From contig CAZLPU010000022.1 of NCBI GenBank assembly GCA_964561475.1, positions 1 to 64,000 of the forward strand: a DNA stretch of 64,000 nt, given 5' to 3'. The translations under genes and the position numbers were made by a program. The DNA comes from CAYUYV01 sp964561475 (GTDB lineage: Bacteria > Pseudomonadota > Alphaproteobacteria > JAJFIK01). The first letter of the stretch is position 1. Each line of letters begins with the position of its first letter. Shown here piece by piece: positions 8,879 through 17,096 of the stretch. The notes below the pieces were generated by a model, which ran no database searches, was not told the origin of the DNA, and was given only the letters and a program-made list of their open reading frames with translations.

Positions 8879-9253
8879 ATGATCAGCCAACGCAGCATTT
8901 CCCGTCTTACCGCCGCCCTGCTCTCCCTCGGCGTCATGGTCGCATTCGCCGCACCGGCTGCCGCCTGGCAGGAAACCGTCAATCCGGAAGACGAAAGGTT
9001 CAACGGCTACGTGATCCTTCAGGCCCAGGACGAGAATGGGAACGAGACCTTCACGGATCGTCGGCAGGCGGAAATCATCCTGGACAGTGCGATCAAGCGT
9101 GTCTCCAAGGATCTGGTCTTCGATATTGCCGACACCGATGAAAGCCGTCAGACCGCCTGGAGACCCAATCACGATGATCAGTACCAGCTCCAAACCAAGG
9201 TCTCCCCATTCGAGGAAACCGCACCGGTCATCAACGTCAAGCTCGCCTTCTGA
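8879..9253 (+). CDS. Small secreted protein of unknown function
   Basis: This is a 124-residue protein with a textbook signal peptide (basic n-region, hydrophobic core, cleavage around AAPAAAW, residues 23-32). The mature part is about 95 residues, acidic and cysteine-free, with no family I recognise. The start is well defined: AGGAGG at 8868-8873 sits 5 nt before the ATG. The gene is monocistronic, followed directly by a strong Rho-independent terminator, which suggests an independently regulated, possibly abundant periplasmic protein. I infer export only; no function is assigned. Confidence 0.82.
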   Translation: MISQRSISRLTAALLSLGVMVAFAAPAAAWQETVNPEDERFNGYVILQAQDENGNETFTDRRQAEIILDSAIKRVSKDLVFDIADTDESRQTAWRPNHDDQYQLQTKVSPFEETAPVINVKLAF

Positions 9254-9279
9254 TCCCCCCACCACCCCCCCAACTCAAA

Positions 9280-9307
9280 GGCCGCCCCCAGGGCGGCCAT
9301 TTTTTTT
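9280..9307 (+). terminator. Rho-independent terminator
   Basis: A perfect 8-bp GC stem (GGCCGCCC at 9280-9287 with GGGCGGCC at 9291-9298) and a 3-nt loop are followed by A then eight Ts (9300-9307). It ends the small secreted-protein transcript 26 bp after its stop. Confidence 0.95.
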
Positions 9308-9634
9308 GAGACAGTGAAAGGCCCCAGATCTTCAAGCCCGCCTCGTTCAGCAACATGGCACGCCGGTCAGCGCCGTTGCGATGACCTGCCAGCGCACAAT
9401 GTATCAATTGCATACGGCATTGAGGCCGTTAACCAATTGGAAACTGGTGACCGTCAAGTCTGGCCTAGTCGTAACGAAGGTTAACGGTGTCAATCATATA
9501 AGTTCGATTAAGACTTCCATTCGCTCTATACTACGTCTGCCGAATCGCACAGTCTCGCTCTCAATGAAGGGCGGGTTAACACTGCCTGTGGATTTGGGGT
9601 CTCATCGATGGACGGGGTGTAGGGATGATGTCTT
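9308..9634. other. AT-richer intergenic region
   Basis: This 327-bp stretch is visibly lower in GC than its surroundings between about 9400 and 9545. An open frame from 9381 has no ribosome-binding site and unusual composition, so I do not call it. The stretch probably holds the promoter of the small membrane protein that follows, or is a fragment of acquired DNA. Confidence 0.4.
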
Positions 9635-9895
9635 ATGAGACCGCACCGAAAGCCGGTTATCAGGGCTAGGGACCCAGAGTTCCTGATGTTTTACATATGC
9701 ATGGTGACTATCACAGGCACCTGTCTGCTTTTTCTTGGCTTGGCGGCATTCTTTATTAGTGACCCGACCGCACCGCAGTCAGACATTATCAGTTTGGCGA
9801 AGTACATTGTGACGATCGGTGTGGGCTCGATTTTCACCCATGTCGGCGCCAACATCCGCTTCAAGCACTCTCCCCAGCCGCCAAAATCAGAGTGA
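9635..9895 (+). CDS. Small two-helix membrane protein
   Basis: This 86-residue open frame has two hydrophobic stretches (about residues 17-42 and 53-70) separated by a short polar loop and a basic/Pro C-terminus. That is the shape of a small integral membrane protein. I recognise no family. The ATG at 9635 has only a weak AGGG about 10 nt upstream; an internal ATG at 9686 would remove the basic N-terminus. It follows an AT-rich leader and is separated from the upstream gene by a terminator, so it would have its own promoter. It is less certain than its neighbours because it is short. Confidence 0.5.
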   Translation: MRPHRKPVIRARDPEFLMFYICMVTITGTCLLFLGLAAFFISDPTAPQSDIISLAKYIVTIGVGSIFTHVGANIRFKHSPQPPKSE

Positions 9896-10079
9896 CCACG
9901 AGCACATGGCGCAATGGTTCACTGGAGAACTTGCAGCGAGGGGGATGGCCGGGCTGGACCGGTTCCGGTCCGAGGCACATCTGGAGTTCTGATCTGCCAG
10001 CCGTCTCACGTGAGAGAATTTCCGTGAGACAGTTCCACGATTGTTCCGGTGCGAGCACCCGATAACCCGTTGATTTTAT

Positions 10080-10156
<77 letters not shown>

Positions 10157-10167
10157 ACGAATTCGAA

Positions 10168-10197
10168 GTCATACCTGATCTCCGCCCAAAGATCCAA
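10168..10197 (-). promoter_or_regulatory. Likely sigma-70 promoter of tRNA-Pro
   Basis: Read on the minus strand, TTGGAT (10197-10192) and TATGAC (10173-10168) are separated by 18 nt, with the -10 box 11 nt before the tRNA 5' end. Both are one or two bases off consensus. Position relative to the tRNA is the main support. Confidence 0.4.
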
Positions 10198-10367
10198 GGG
10201 GGAGATCCGGAGATTTTATCTCCCATGATATAATCTGAGGTGATTTGGGGGCTGGCCCTGGCGCAGGCGCCGGTGGTTTGCTCACGGCTGGGGGCCGAAG
10301 AACCGGGAATCGCAGCACAGTGCTTTGTGATAGGGGCTGTTTCGCGGACATGCCGTCTCGCCAGCCC

Positions 10368-10415
10368 ACCCCTGATCTGGCGCACACCTGATCCGGCGTA
10401 CCCCTGATCCGGTGT
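10368..10415 (+). repeat. Three contiguous 16-bp direct repeats
   Basis: Three head-to-tail units occupy exactly 48 bp: ACCCCTGATCTGGCGC, ACACCTGATCCGGCGT and ACCCCTGATCCGGTGT. They differ at only a few positions. They end 90 bp before the following start codon, so they could be operator iterons or a leader duplication. Confidence 0.85.
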
Positions 10416-10504
10416 AATGGTCGCCAGGAGCACCGGTGAGCGGCAGGTTTCCGCCCCATGCGGATCCGGCACCCAAAAAGAGGATGCCACAGTTGGAGAG
10501 GATG

Positions 10505-11431
10505 ATGGAGTACCACACGCAGCCCGGTGGCCAGCACCAGGGAATCCAGCAACCGGGGGGAATCCAGCAACCGGGGGGATTCCAACAACCCGGGGGAATC
10601 CAGCAGCAGGGCATCCAAAATGGCGGCCACAACATGGGTCAGCCGCCGACCCAGGAAAGGCCCCCGCAATCCAGATCCGGAAGCCGGAAATCCAAGGGGC
10701 CGTCGGACTTTGAAAAAGTGATCATGCACGGGCTGAAATGGATCGCCTTTGCCATGACCGCTATTTTCGCCACGGCCTTTCTCGGCAGCACCCTGTCCCT
10801 GGTCGGCGACCAGATCACCGGCAACCGCAGCGCCCGGGACATCACCATCCCGCCCCTGGAGGCCTATCTGGACCGCCAGCCCACCGAGACCGCCCAGGAC
10901 GCGGAAGAGGGGGAAATTCCCGCTTCCGCCCTGCCCGAGCCTGTGGACCGGAACGTGCCGGAAGACAAGCGCCGGGAAACCTACCAGACCCTTTACAACC
11001 GGGTCCTGGATCTGGGCAACCGCTATGACATGGTGGAAGACGCCGACACTCTGGTCGCCATCGTCAACACCGCCATCACGGAACTGGACGCGGCCACCCT
11101 CGGGGATGACGGCACATTCGCTTACATCTACCTGCGCAAGCTCAACGAACGGGCCGACTCCCTTGCGGCCCTCAGGGCCGGGGCCGATCCGGAGACGGAC
11201 ATGACCCTGGACCGGCTTGCGGCCCTGCTCCTTGAGGATGTCCGGGCCTCCCGGGAGGCGAGCATCTCCCAGGCCGCAGCCGCCACCCAGGAACCCAAGG
11301 CCTTGACCTGGAGCGAACGGGTTCATTTGACCCTGTGGCTGGGCCTGTCATTCCTGATCTCCGGAGTGATCTGGGGTCTGCTGGCCTTCCTGGCCCAGGG
11401 CCGCACCTATTGGATTGTCCAGAACGGTTAA
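10505..11431 (+). CDS. Bitopic membrane protein with IQQPGG repeats
   Basis: I do not recognise this 308-residue protein. It opens with a Gln/Gly/Pro-rich tract built from four 18-bp units (IQQPGG-type, residues about 13-36), then a basic stretch. A first membrane segment lies near residues 78-100. An acidic, mostly helical periplasmic-looking domain of about 160 residues follows, and a second membrane segment lies near residues 276-300. This resembles adaptor-like inner-membrane proteins with two helices flanking one soluble domain. I chose ATG 10505 (GGAGAGG 10495-10501 at good spacing); 10502 is equally possible. It appears to stand alone, with repeats upstream and a multi-hairpin repeat downstream. 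Confidence 0.72.
   Translation: MEYHTQPGGQHQGIQQPGGIQQPGGFQQPGGIQQQGIQNGGHNMGQPPTQERPPQSRSGSRKSKGPSDFEKVIMHGLKWIAFAMTAIFATAFLGSTLSLVGDQITGNRSARDITIPPLEAYLDRQPTETAQDAEEGEIPASALPEPVDRNVPEDKRRETYQTLYNRVLDLGNRYDMVEDADTLVAIVNTAITELDAATLGDDGTFAYIYLRKLNERADSLAALRAGADPETDMTLDRLAALLLEDVRASREASISQAAAATQEPKALTWSERVHLTLWLGLSFLISGVIWGLLAFLAQGRTYWIVQNG
10541..10612 (+). repeat. 18-bp coding minisatellite (four units)
   Basis: Four contiguous 18-bp units begin GGAATCCAGCAACCGGGG (10541-10558). The second is identical, and the third and fourth are diverged. Being a multiple of three, unit gain or loss keeps the frame and changes the length of the Gln/Pro/Gly tract in the encoded membrane protein. Confidence 0.92.
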
Positions 11432-11797
11432 GGCCCGACACTACGGTAAAGGCCCGACACTTAGAGTATCCATGAGGCGTTTAATCCGCATCATGCTCAA
11501 GGCCGCGACTGCGGTCCGGCGCCGCTGCGCCGCCCTCGCGGAGGCGCCTCGCGCCTTGAGCGAAAAAACGAGAGCGGCGGCCACCCTGTTTAAAGGTGAT
11601 CGTGATTTTGCGCCCGCCGCTCAAGGATCGGGGCGGCGACAACCGTCACGGTCACGCCGCCCGAGGATCTCGATGCGGCCTTGCCCCACCTTCTGGGCGA
11701 GGCCAGCGCCTGCGTTAGTGGCGTGGGGCAGATACGGTTTTTCCGTGGAATGGTTTTCCAGGTGCGCAGAGAGCGGGACGGGTCAGACGACGGACCG
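11432..11797. other. Convergent intergenic region with dispersed repeat copy
   Basis: This 366-bp region between convergent genes contains a short direct duplication (AAGGCCCGACACT at about 11430 and 11449) and one copy of the dispersed multi-hairpin repeat (11499-11568). No gene is evident. Confidence 0.5.
11499..11568 (+). repeat. Dispersed multi-hairpin repeat, copy 1
   Basis: About 70 bp, able to fold as three successive hairpins: GGCCGC/GCGGTC, CGGCGC-CGCT-GCGCCG, and AGGCGC-CTC-GCGCCT, then a GAGCGAAAAAA tail. It is clearly homologous to copies near 17601, 26970 and 27092. It sits between the 3' ends of two convergent genes. Confidence 0.85.
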
Positions 11798-12406
11798 TCA
11801 GTCCCGGCTTGCCATGAGCTTGAAGACACCCCGGGCGGTGAGCACGTCCCGATCTTTCGTATAAATCCGGCCCTGAACGAAAGACACCATGCCCTCCCGG
11901 GCGGTGACCTGGGCCACGCCCTCCACCCAGTCTCCCGGGCGGGCCATGGACAGGAAATCCGTGTTCATGCGGATCGTGACGCTGCGCATACGGCTTTCCA
12001 GATAGACCGCCATGGCAAGCACACCGTCGGCGAAGGCCATCAGCATCCCCCCATGGACAATGCCGTGGCCGTTGCAGTGGCGCCGCTGCACCCGGAACCC
12101 CTGAATAGGGCCGTCATCGGTCATTTTCAGATAGAAGGGGCCGTTATGAGTCGTGAAGGGTCCCCGGCCCCGGTTCAGCTTGAACCCTTCCGGGGGGAAA
12201 TCCTGCTCCGCGCCTTCACCCGGGCTCTCGCTGTCGGACGATTGTCCGCGCGATCCGATGTTTCGCTGGGCGGTATTACGCTGGCCGGTATTACGATGGT
12301 CGCGATCACGTTGGCCAATATCAGGTCCCGAAGCACCAGATCCCGAGTCGCCCGATCCCCAGGAATCAGGGCCTGAGCCGCCAGGTCCTGATGGACTGGG
12401 GCTCAC
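11798..12406 (-). CDS. PaaI/hotdog-fold thioesterase
   Basis: This 202-residue protein has a C-terminal hotdog thioesterase domain (about residues 70-200). The NGHGIVHGGMLMAFAD stretch is the signature of PaaI/YbgC-like acyl-CoA thioesterases, with the central helix beginning HGGM, and SVTIRMNTDFLSMARPGD matches the following strand. The first 65 residues are a Ser/Gly/Asp/Arg-rich low-complexity region with repeated RNT/RNI-type units, unusual for this family. The start is a GTG at 12406 whose last two bases overlap the TGA of the cold-shock gene (GTGA overlap), implying translational coupling. The acyl substrate is unknown. Confidence 0.88.
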   Translation of the reverse strand: MSPSPSGPGGSGPDSWGSGDSGSGASGPDIGQRDRDHRNTGQRNTAQRNIGSRGQSSDSESPGEGAEQDFPPEGFKLNRGRGPFTTHNGPFYLKMTDDGPIQGFRVQRRHCNGHGIVHGGMLMAFADGVLAMAVYLESRMRSVTIRMNTDFLSMARPGDWVEGVAQVTAREGMVSFVQGRIYTKDRDVLTARGVFKLMASRD

Positions 12407-12954
12407 GCCTCGGCGTCCTCGATTTCCGCAACCATCAGACCCTTTGGTCCGGTGCCGAACCGCACCTTGACCCGCTGGCCCTGGCGCAATTCCCGCAAGC
12501 CGCACCGGCGCAGGGTTTCCATATGGACGAAAATGTCAGGTGTGCCTTCACCCCGGGACACGAAGCCGTAGCCTCTGGCCCGGTTGAACCACTTGACCAG
12601 CACCTCTTCTTCCTCGCCCACATCGGTGATGCGGGGTTCGGCCGAGGCGCCGCCAGGACCCCGCCCGCCGGGATCGGCGCGCAAGGCAGTGGAGGTGTCC
12701 ATTTCGATAATTCGCAGTGCCTGCATTCCCTTGGGGCGTTTCACCGCCTCGCAGACCACGCTGGCCCCTTCCTGCGCCGTCGTATAACCCGACTGCTTCA
12801 AACAGGATAAATGCAGGAGAATGTCGCCGGAGCCATCATTGGGCACGATGAAACCGTACCCTTTGACCGCGTCGAACCACTTAACAGTGCCCGACACTTC
12901 AAAACTCTGCTCGACGACGTCGGCGGATACGACCGCAACCGTCTCACTGACCAT
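12403..12954 (-). CDS. Tandem cold-shock-domain protein
   Basis: This 183-residue protein contains two cold-shock domains, one near residues 16-82 and one near residues 116-180. Each carries the RNA-binding surface motifs (KWFDAVKGYGFIVP and KWFNRARGYGFVSR; DILLHL and DIFVHM). The double-domain architecture of about 180-200 residues is characteristic of alphaproteobacterial Csp proteins, which bind single-stranded nucleic acid as RNA chaperones or antiterminators. An acidic linker with EEEE joins the domains. ATG 12954 gives the expected size; its ribosome-binding site is weak. A 720-bp gap upstream leaves room for the long structured 5' leader common in cold-shock genes. It overlaps the thioesterase start by 4 bp. 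Confidence 0.93.
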   Translation of the reverse strand: MVSETVAVVSADVVEQSFEVSGTVKWFDAVKGYGFIVPNDGSGDILLHLSCLKQSGYTTAQEGASVVCEAVKRPKGMQALRIIEMDTSTALRADPGGRGPGGASAEPRITDVGEEEEVLVKWFNRARGYGFVSRGEGTPDIFVHMETLRRCGLRELRQGQRVKVRFGTGPKGLMVAEIEDAEA

Positions 12955-13674
12955 GAGCACCGCCTGCCCGTCCTCTACAAATACTGAACCACTCCCGCAG
13001 ATGCCGAAAGACGACCCACGAGGCACAAAGAAGAGCCAGACGAAGGAGAAGGTCAAGAGAACAATACCGGGGCCGTTTTCTTGGTCTTGAACGCCACCGG
13101 TACCTGGTGATGCAGATGCATCAGACACCCGTTTGATCGGTTTATTCGGTGTCTTGTTGTCTCCCTGGCTGATGCCCCCGCGGCACCCAGCCATGCCCCT
13201 CCCGCACAGACTCGAACACGCGTCCAACACCGGGCTCTTGACCCGATCCCCTGAGATACTGCTTTGATTTCAAAGCGAAACTCAAGAACACGGACCATCG
13301 GCTGAACCGGTGATGTCACAGGCTGTGTACGCAGACGGAGTGAAGACGGAAAACAACCGCAGAAGCGGTATAAACCAAAACCGTTACAAACCAGAGGCGA
13401 CCCAACCCATGTGTCAGAGCGTATCGGCGGGCCGGTTGGCCGTCAAGCGGGCGATGAACGCCCGGTAATATTTGCCCACAGGTGCATTGACAAGTTCACG
13501 CGCCTCGGTCCGCCTGCCCATAATTTCTCTTGACTTTCCTTTGCCACTCTTTTCGAGCGCTTTGACCCGACTCCCGTTTCACTCATCGTCCAAAAGGATT
13601 ATGAACCGCCCGCCCCCGCTCCGCCGAGTGACCGGACAGAGGCGAATCGGTTCCGGCCGGCCAGAGCGAACGGC
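12955..13674. other. Intergenic region upstream of the cold-shock gene
   Basis: This 720-bp gap probably includes the cold-shock promoter and a long 5' leader. Apart from the small open frame at 13414-13521 listed separately, I see no coding sequence, terminator or RNA gene. Confidence 0.4.
13414..13521 (-). CDS. Possible 35-residue small protein or gene remnant
   Basis: A minus-strand ATG frame of 36 codons encodes a basic peptide containing GKYYRAFIARLTANRP, with codon choice (many C/G third positions) like real genes here. A loose purine-rich AAGAGAAA lies just upstream. It could be a genuine small protein on the cold-shock transcript, or the surviving C-terminus of a decayed gene. I recognise no family. 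Confidence 0.3.
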   Translation of the reverse strand: MGRRTEARELVNAPVGKYYRAFIARLTANRPADTL

Positions 13675-14460
13675 TCAGGCATTCTTGATGGTGAGACCGC
13701 CATCGACGGGAATCACGGCGCCGGTCAGGAAACTCGCGGCGGGCAGAACACAGGACAAGGTGATATTGGCCACTTCCTCAGGAACCCCATACCGGCGCAG
13801 GGGCACCCGGCGCTTGGCATAGATCTCTTTATGTTCTTCGGGGATGCCGGCGGTGATGCCCGTGCGAATCGGCCCGGGGCAGATGCAGTTCACGGTGATG
13901 CCCTCCCGGCCCAGATCGACGGCAAGGCCCCGGGTCAGGCCGATCACGCCATGCTTGGCCGCCACATAAGGGCTGTTGCCGGGGGAGGCCCCGAGACCCT
14001 CCGTGGAAGCCACATTCACGATTCGCGGGTTGTCGCTGTTGCGCAGATGGGGAAGGGCCGCGCGGATCATCCGCTGATGGGCGCTCAGCATCACCTCGAT
14101 GGTGGGTCCCCAGCTCTCCTCATAGCTCTCCTCACCCACATCCCCCGGGATGGCAAAGCCCGCATTGTTGACCAGGATATCCAGGCCGCCGAAGGTCCCC
14201 ACGGCCTCACCCACCACCCGCTTGATGGCCTCCCGGTCGCTTACATCAAGGGCCCAGGCCCGGGCAAAGCCCGGCACCCCGGCGGCAGAGATTTCGTCCA
14301 CCACCGCCTGACACTTTTCCTGGGACAGATCGGTCACGGCCACATTCGCCCCTTCCGAGGCGAACAGATGGGCCGTGGCCCGGCCCATACCACTGGCCGC
14401 ACCCGTGACGATCGCCGTCAGACCCGCAATGGAGCGGTTCAAGGGCTGATAGGGTTCCAT
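13675..14460 (-). CDS. Short-chain dehydrogenase/reductase
   Basis: This is a classical SDR of 261 residues. The NAD(P)-binding TGxxxGxG motif is TGAASGMG (19-26), NNAG lies at 98-101, the catalytic serine is Ser152 (NVAST) and the YxxxK pair is Tyr165/Lys169. Asp44 after the second strand (VTDLS) points to NAD(H) preference. The PGPIRTGI stretch and the C-terminal FLTGAVIPVDGG are also typical. It oxidises or reduces an alcohol/carbonyl of unknown identity; these motifs cannot name the substrate. AAAAGGAC precedes the ATG. The next gene upstream (an acylase) is on the same strand, 55 bp away, so they may be co-transcribed. Confidence 0.92.
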   Translation of the reverse strand: MEPYQPLNRSIAGLTAIVTGAASGMGRATAHLFASEGANVAVTDLSQEKCQAVVDEISAAGVPGFARAWALDVSDREAIKRVVGEAVGTFGGLDILVNNAGFAIPGDVGEESYEESWGPTIEVMLSAHQRMIRAALPHLRNSDNPRIVNVASTEGLGASPGNSPYVAAKHGVIGLTRGLAVDLGREGITVNCICPGPIRTGITAGIPEEHKEIYAKRRVPLRRYGVPEEVANITLSCVLPAASFLTGAVIPVDGGLTIKNA

Positions 14461-14515
14461 GGCGTGTCCTTTTCTATTTTAAGAGGCCACTGGGTTCATG
14501 ACCCCAGTGCGCCGG

Positions 14516-16846
14516 TCACTCAAAAATCTCGACACGCTCGATGGTGCCGGCCTCGACCGCCTCATCGGTGAACCGCAGATCATCCCAACCCTTCGCGGAA
14601 TAAAGAAGGGTCTGATCGGAATGGTGCTCGGATTCCGGATTGGTGGACTGGGAGTAAGTAAGCACGCCTTCGCTGACCGGCCCGTCCTCGGTGAACTCCA
14701 CCACCATCACCCAGCTTGACCCATGGACCACATTGGTCCAGCCAAGGCCCGGCTTGGGCTCATTGGCATAGATCACGTTGAACACCCCGTGACGGCCCGC
14801 CCCGCCATGGATGGGGATGCGCACACCGTTCCGGGTCTCCGACTGGACATCGCCCCAGCGGGCATCCAGGGGCAGCTTCAGTTGGGCCAGGGTGCCCGCT
14901 GCCGTTTGCAGGGCCTCAAGCACTTTGGGATCCGCCACATCGAGATCAGCGGGGGTGTCGATGGGTTTGGCCGGATCGAAGGGGGTCTTGAACCGCAAAC
15001 CGCCGCTCCCGGCGAACACGTGGAAGACATGGGCGCCCCGGCTGTCCAGATCGACTTTCAGGTTCCACCCGGCCAGAGCATCACAAAGCGCCTCGGGCAG
15101 TTCGTTGCTGACATTGTCCCGGCACAGGTCCACCAGATCGTCCCGCACCAACTCCCCGCCCAGGTGACGGTTGTTGAACATCGCCAATTTGAGGGTTTCC
15201 AGATCGAATTTGGTACCCTCATACCCATCGGACCCGTCCATCCGGTCGCGCACCAGATCCAGGGTCAGACGGGTACGCAGGCTCCGGGGATCACTTTCAT
15301 CTCCCCAAACCGGGCTGAAGCCCTCCAGCGGGACCTCCGGATTGGTCAGCCAGTGGCTGTCATTGGCCTGGGAGACATAATCGGACCGGAACAGCCGGGG
15401 CTGATCCTTGGCGCCGAACACGCCGGGGGCGGAGGCGTCCGGATCGGTCTGCCAGTCGCATTCCGCCCGGGAGCCGTCGAGCACAGGCACCCGGAACCGG
15501 GACCAGATGCCATTGGCGAGCGGAGACGCGGTGCATCGGGCGGCAAGCTCCCTGGTGACATTGGGGGCCATGCCCAGGTCGCCGAACAGGGCCTCGCCGC
15601 TGGAGTCCGTCGCGGTGGTGTTAAAGCCCGTCGCCTGATATTGCGCCAGGACCGTGTTCAGCTCCCGGACGGACTTGGCCTGATAGAGGGCCAGATACTG
15701 GTCAATGGTGCGCAGGCCCAGGGGCATGGTGCGGATGGCATAGGCCCGTTCCCGGCCCCAGGGCAGTTGCTCGGTCTCAAGCATCGGTCCGTACCGGGAG
15801 GAAAAGAAGGTGCGGGTTTCCTCCGCCAGGGCCTCGCCCTCTCCGGTCTTGATCTCCACCGTGACGGTTTCCGCCTCCATGGGGACGTATTCGCCCTCAT
15901 AAAGATATTCCGTCGGATTGTCCGGATTGAGTGTCAATTCGAAATAGCCGAAGCGCCGGGCCGTGGAGACCGTATGGGTCCAGGCAATGTGCTCGGTATG
16001 GCCGATCCCCACAATTGGCGCGGTGATCAGACCGGCGCCCACCACATTCAGTTCACCGGGGATCATCATGTGGATGCGGTAGAACCGGTTCTGCCCGTCC
16101 CAGGGATAATGGGGATTGCCAAGAAGGACACCGTTGCCGCCCTTCGTGAACTCACCGCCAAAGCCATAGGCATTGCTGCCAAGACCCCGCTCTTCATCCA
16201 GGGGATCATCCGCCACCGGCGGCAGGGCGGCTTCATCCTGGCCGAATTCCTCCGGCGCGGCGGCCACGATGCCCGGCATCTGGATCACCACCTGGCCCGC
16301 CAGAACCTGCTGCCACAGATCCGTCTCGCTCACCTCACGCACCCAGGGCTGGCCTTTGCAGCGGGGATCGGAGAGGGCCTCGACGCCGGTATCGCGAATA
16401 TACCGGCTGATCCCGGCGGCCATGCCCCGGACAAGATCCCGGGCATCCTGGGAGGGGGTATCCACGGACTCGGCCGGACCGTTCAGCAGGGCTTCAAGCT
16501 CTCCGCTCTGGAGCAGTCGGCGGTGATAGAAATCGGAGACCACATTGCGCCGGTTCTCACCGGGTCCGAGATATTTAGCCCGCTCCCCTGAAACCGTGAG
16601 CAGACGGTCCATGAGCTGGCACAGATTATCCTGGGCCGACGCATAGCCCATGCCATAGCCCAGCCCGCCATAATCATCGGCCTTGATATGGGGCACGCCG
16701 TAGGCCGTGCGGCGGATTTCCGCTTTCAGATCCGGGCCCTGAGCCACGTTCTCATTGTCCACGGATGCGCAACCGGACAGGGCGAAGAGCCCTCCGACCG
16801 CGCCGCCGGTGATCAGAATGGTTCGTAAAATCCGTCCGGTGCCCAT
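14516..16846 (-). CDS. Penicillin acylase-family lipoprotein (AHL-acylase-like)
   Basis: This 776-residue Ntn-hydrolase is made as one precursor that should self-cleave. The conserved GLG|SNAYG junction places the new N-terminal nucleophile at Ser224, giving an alpha chain of about 200 residues and a beta chain of about 550. The following LLGNPHYPW is a hallmark of this family, which includes acyl-homoserine-lactone acylases (PvdQ/QuiP) and aculeacin/penicillin acylases. The Ser-Asn-Ala junction with a Gly-Asn-Pro-His stretch favours the long-chain acyl/AHL type. A lipobox (FALSGC, Cys26) anchors it as a lipoprotein facing the periplasm. The start at 16846 follows AGGGGAGGGGGCC. It may quench quorum signals or scavenge amides; the substrate is inferred. 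Confidence 0.9.
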   Translation of the reverse strand: MGTGRILRTILITGGAVGGLFALSGCASVDNENVAQGPDLKAEIRRTAYGVPHIKADDYGGLGYGMGYASAQDNLCQLMDRLLTVSGERAKYLGPGENRRNVVSDFYHRRLLQSGELEALLNGPAESVDTPSQDARDLVRGMAAGISRYIRDTGVEALSDPRCKGQPWVREVSETDLWQQVLAGQVVIQMPGIVAAAPEEFGQDEAALPPVADDPLDEERGLGSNAYGFGGEFTKGGNGVLLGNPHYPWDGQNRFYRIHMMIPGELNVVGAGLITAPIVGIGHTEHIAWTHTVSTARRFGYFELTLNPDNPTEYLYEGEYVPMEAETVTVEIKTGEGEALAEETRTFFSSRYGPMLETEQLPWGRERAYAIRTMPLGLRTIDQYLALYQAKSVRELNTVLAQYQATGFNTTATDSSGEALFGDLGMAPNVTRELAARCTASPLANGIWSRFRVPVLDGSRAECDWQTDPDASAPGVFGAKDQPRLFRSDYVSQANDSHWLTNPEVPLEGFSPVWGDESDPRSLRTRLTLDLVRDRMDGSDGYEGTKFDLETLKLAMFNNRHLGGELVRDDLVDLCRDNVSNELPEALCDALAGWNLKVDLDSRGAHVFHVFAGSGGLRFKTPFDPAKPIDTPADLDVADPKVLEALQTAAGTLAQLKLPLDARWGDVQSETRNGVRIPIHGGAGRHGVFNVIYANEPKPGLGWTNVVHGSSWVMVVEFTEDGPVSEGVLTYSQSTNPESEHHSDQTLLYSAKGWDDLRFTDEAVEAGTIERVEIFE

Positions 16847-17096
16847 GGCCCCCTCCCCTGAAAATGTCATCCCTTATGGGCCCTTTGGGCTTCATGGGAT
16901 TGTTGCCCCTATTGGATTGATGCCCTTTTAGGGGTGTTGCGCCGGATCTTCGCATGCAAACCCGGTGAACGGAAAGACCCTGCCGCCTCCCGGCCACCAT
17001 CACCGAAAAAGGACGCTTTCTTGTTTATCGGGTGGTCGTCGATCATACTGAACCTGGGGGTGAGGCACAGCGGCGCTGATTGGCGGAGAGTTTGCG

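Larger units (their letters stand above)
10157..10504. other. Intergenic region with hairpin and tandem repeats
   Basis: This 348-bp region lies between tRNA-Pro and the next plus-strand gene. It holds the tRNA promoter, a 7-bp inverted repeat (GGGAGAT 10200-10206, ATCTCCC 10218-10224) and three 16-bp direct repeats (listed separately). I see no protein-coding gene. Confidence 0.5.

Noticed and set aside
9381..9638. 85-codon frame in the AT-rich leader
   Set aside because: No ribosome-binding site, odd composition, and it overlaps the start of the better-supported small membrane protein.
14723..16591. Long plus-strand frame opposite the acylase
   Set aside because: The minus-strand product has clear Ntn-hydrolase motifs; the other frame is a His/Pro/Gly-rich shadow without domain or start signal.
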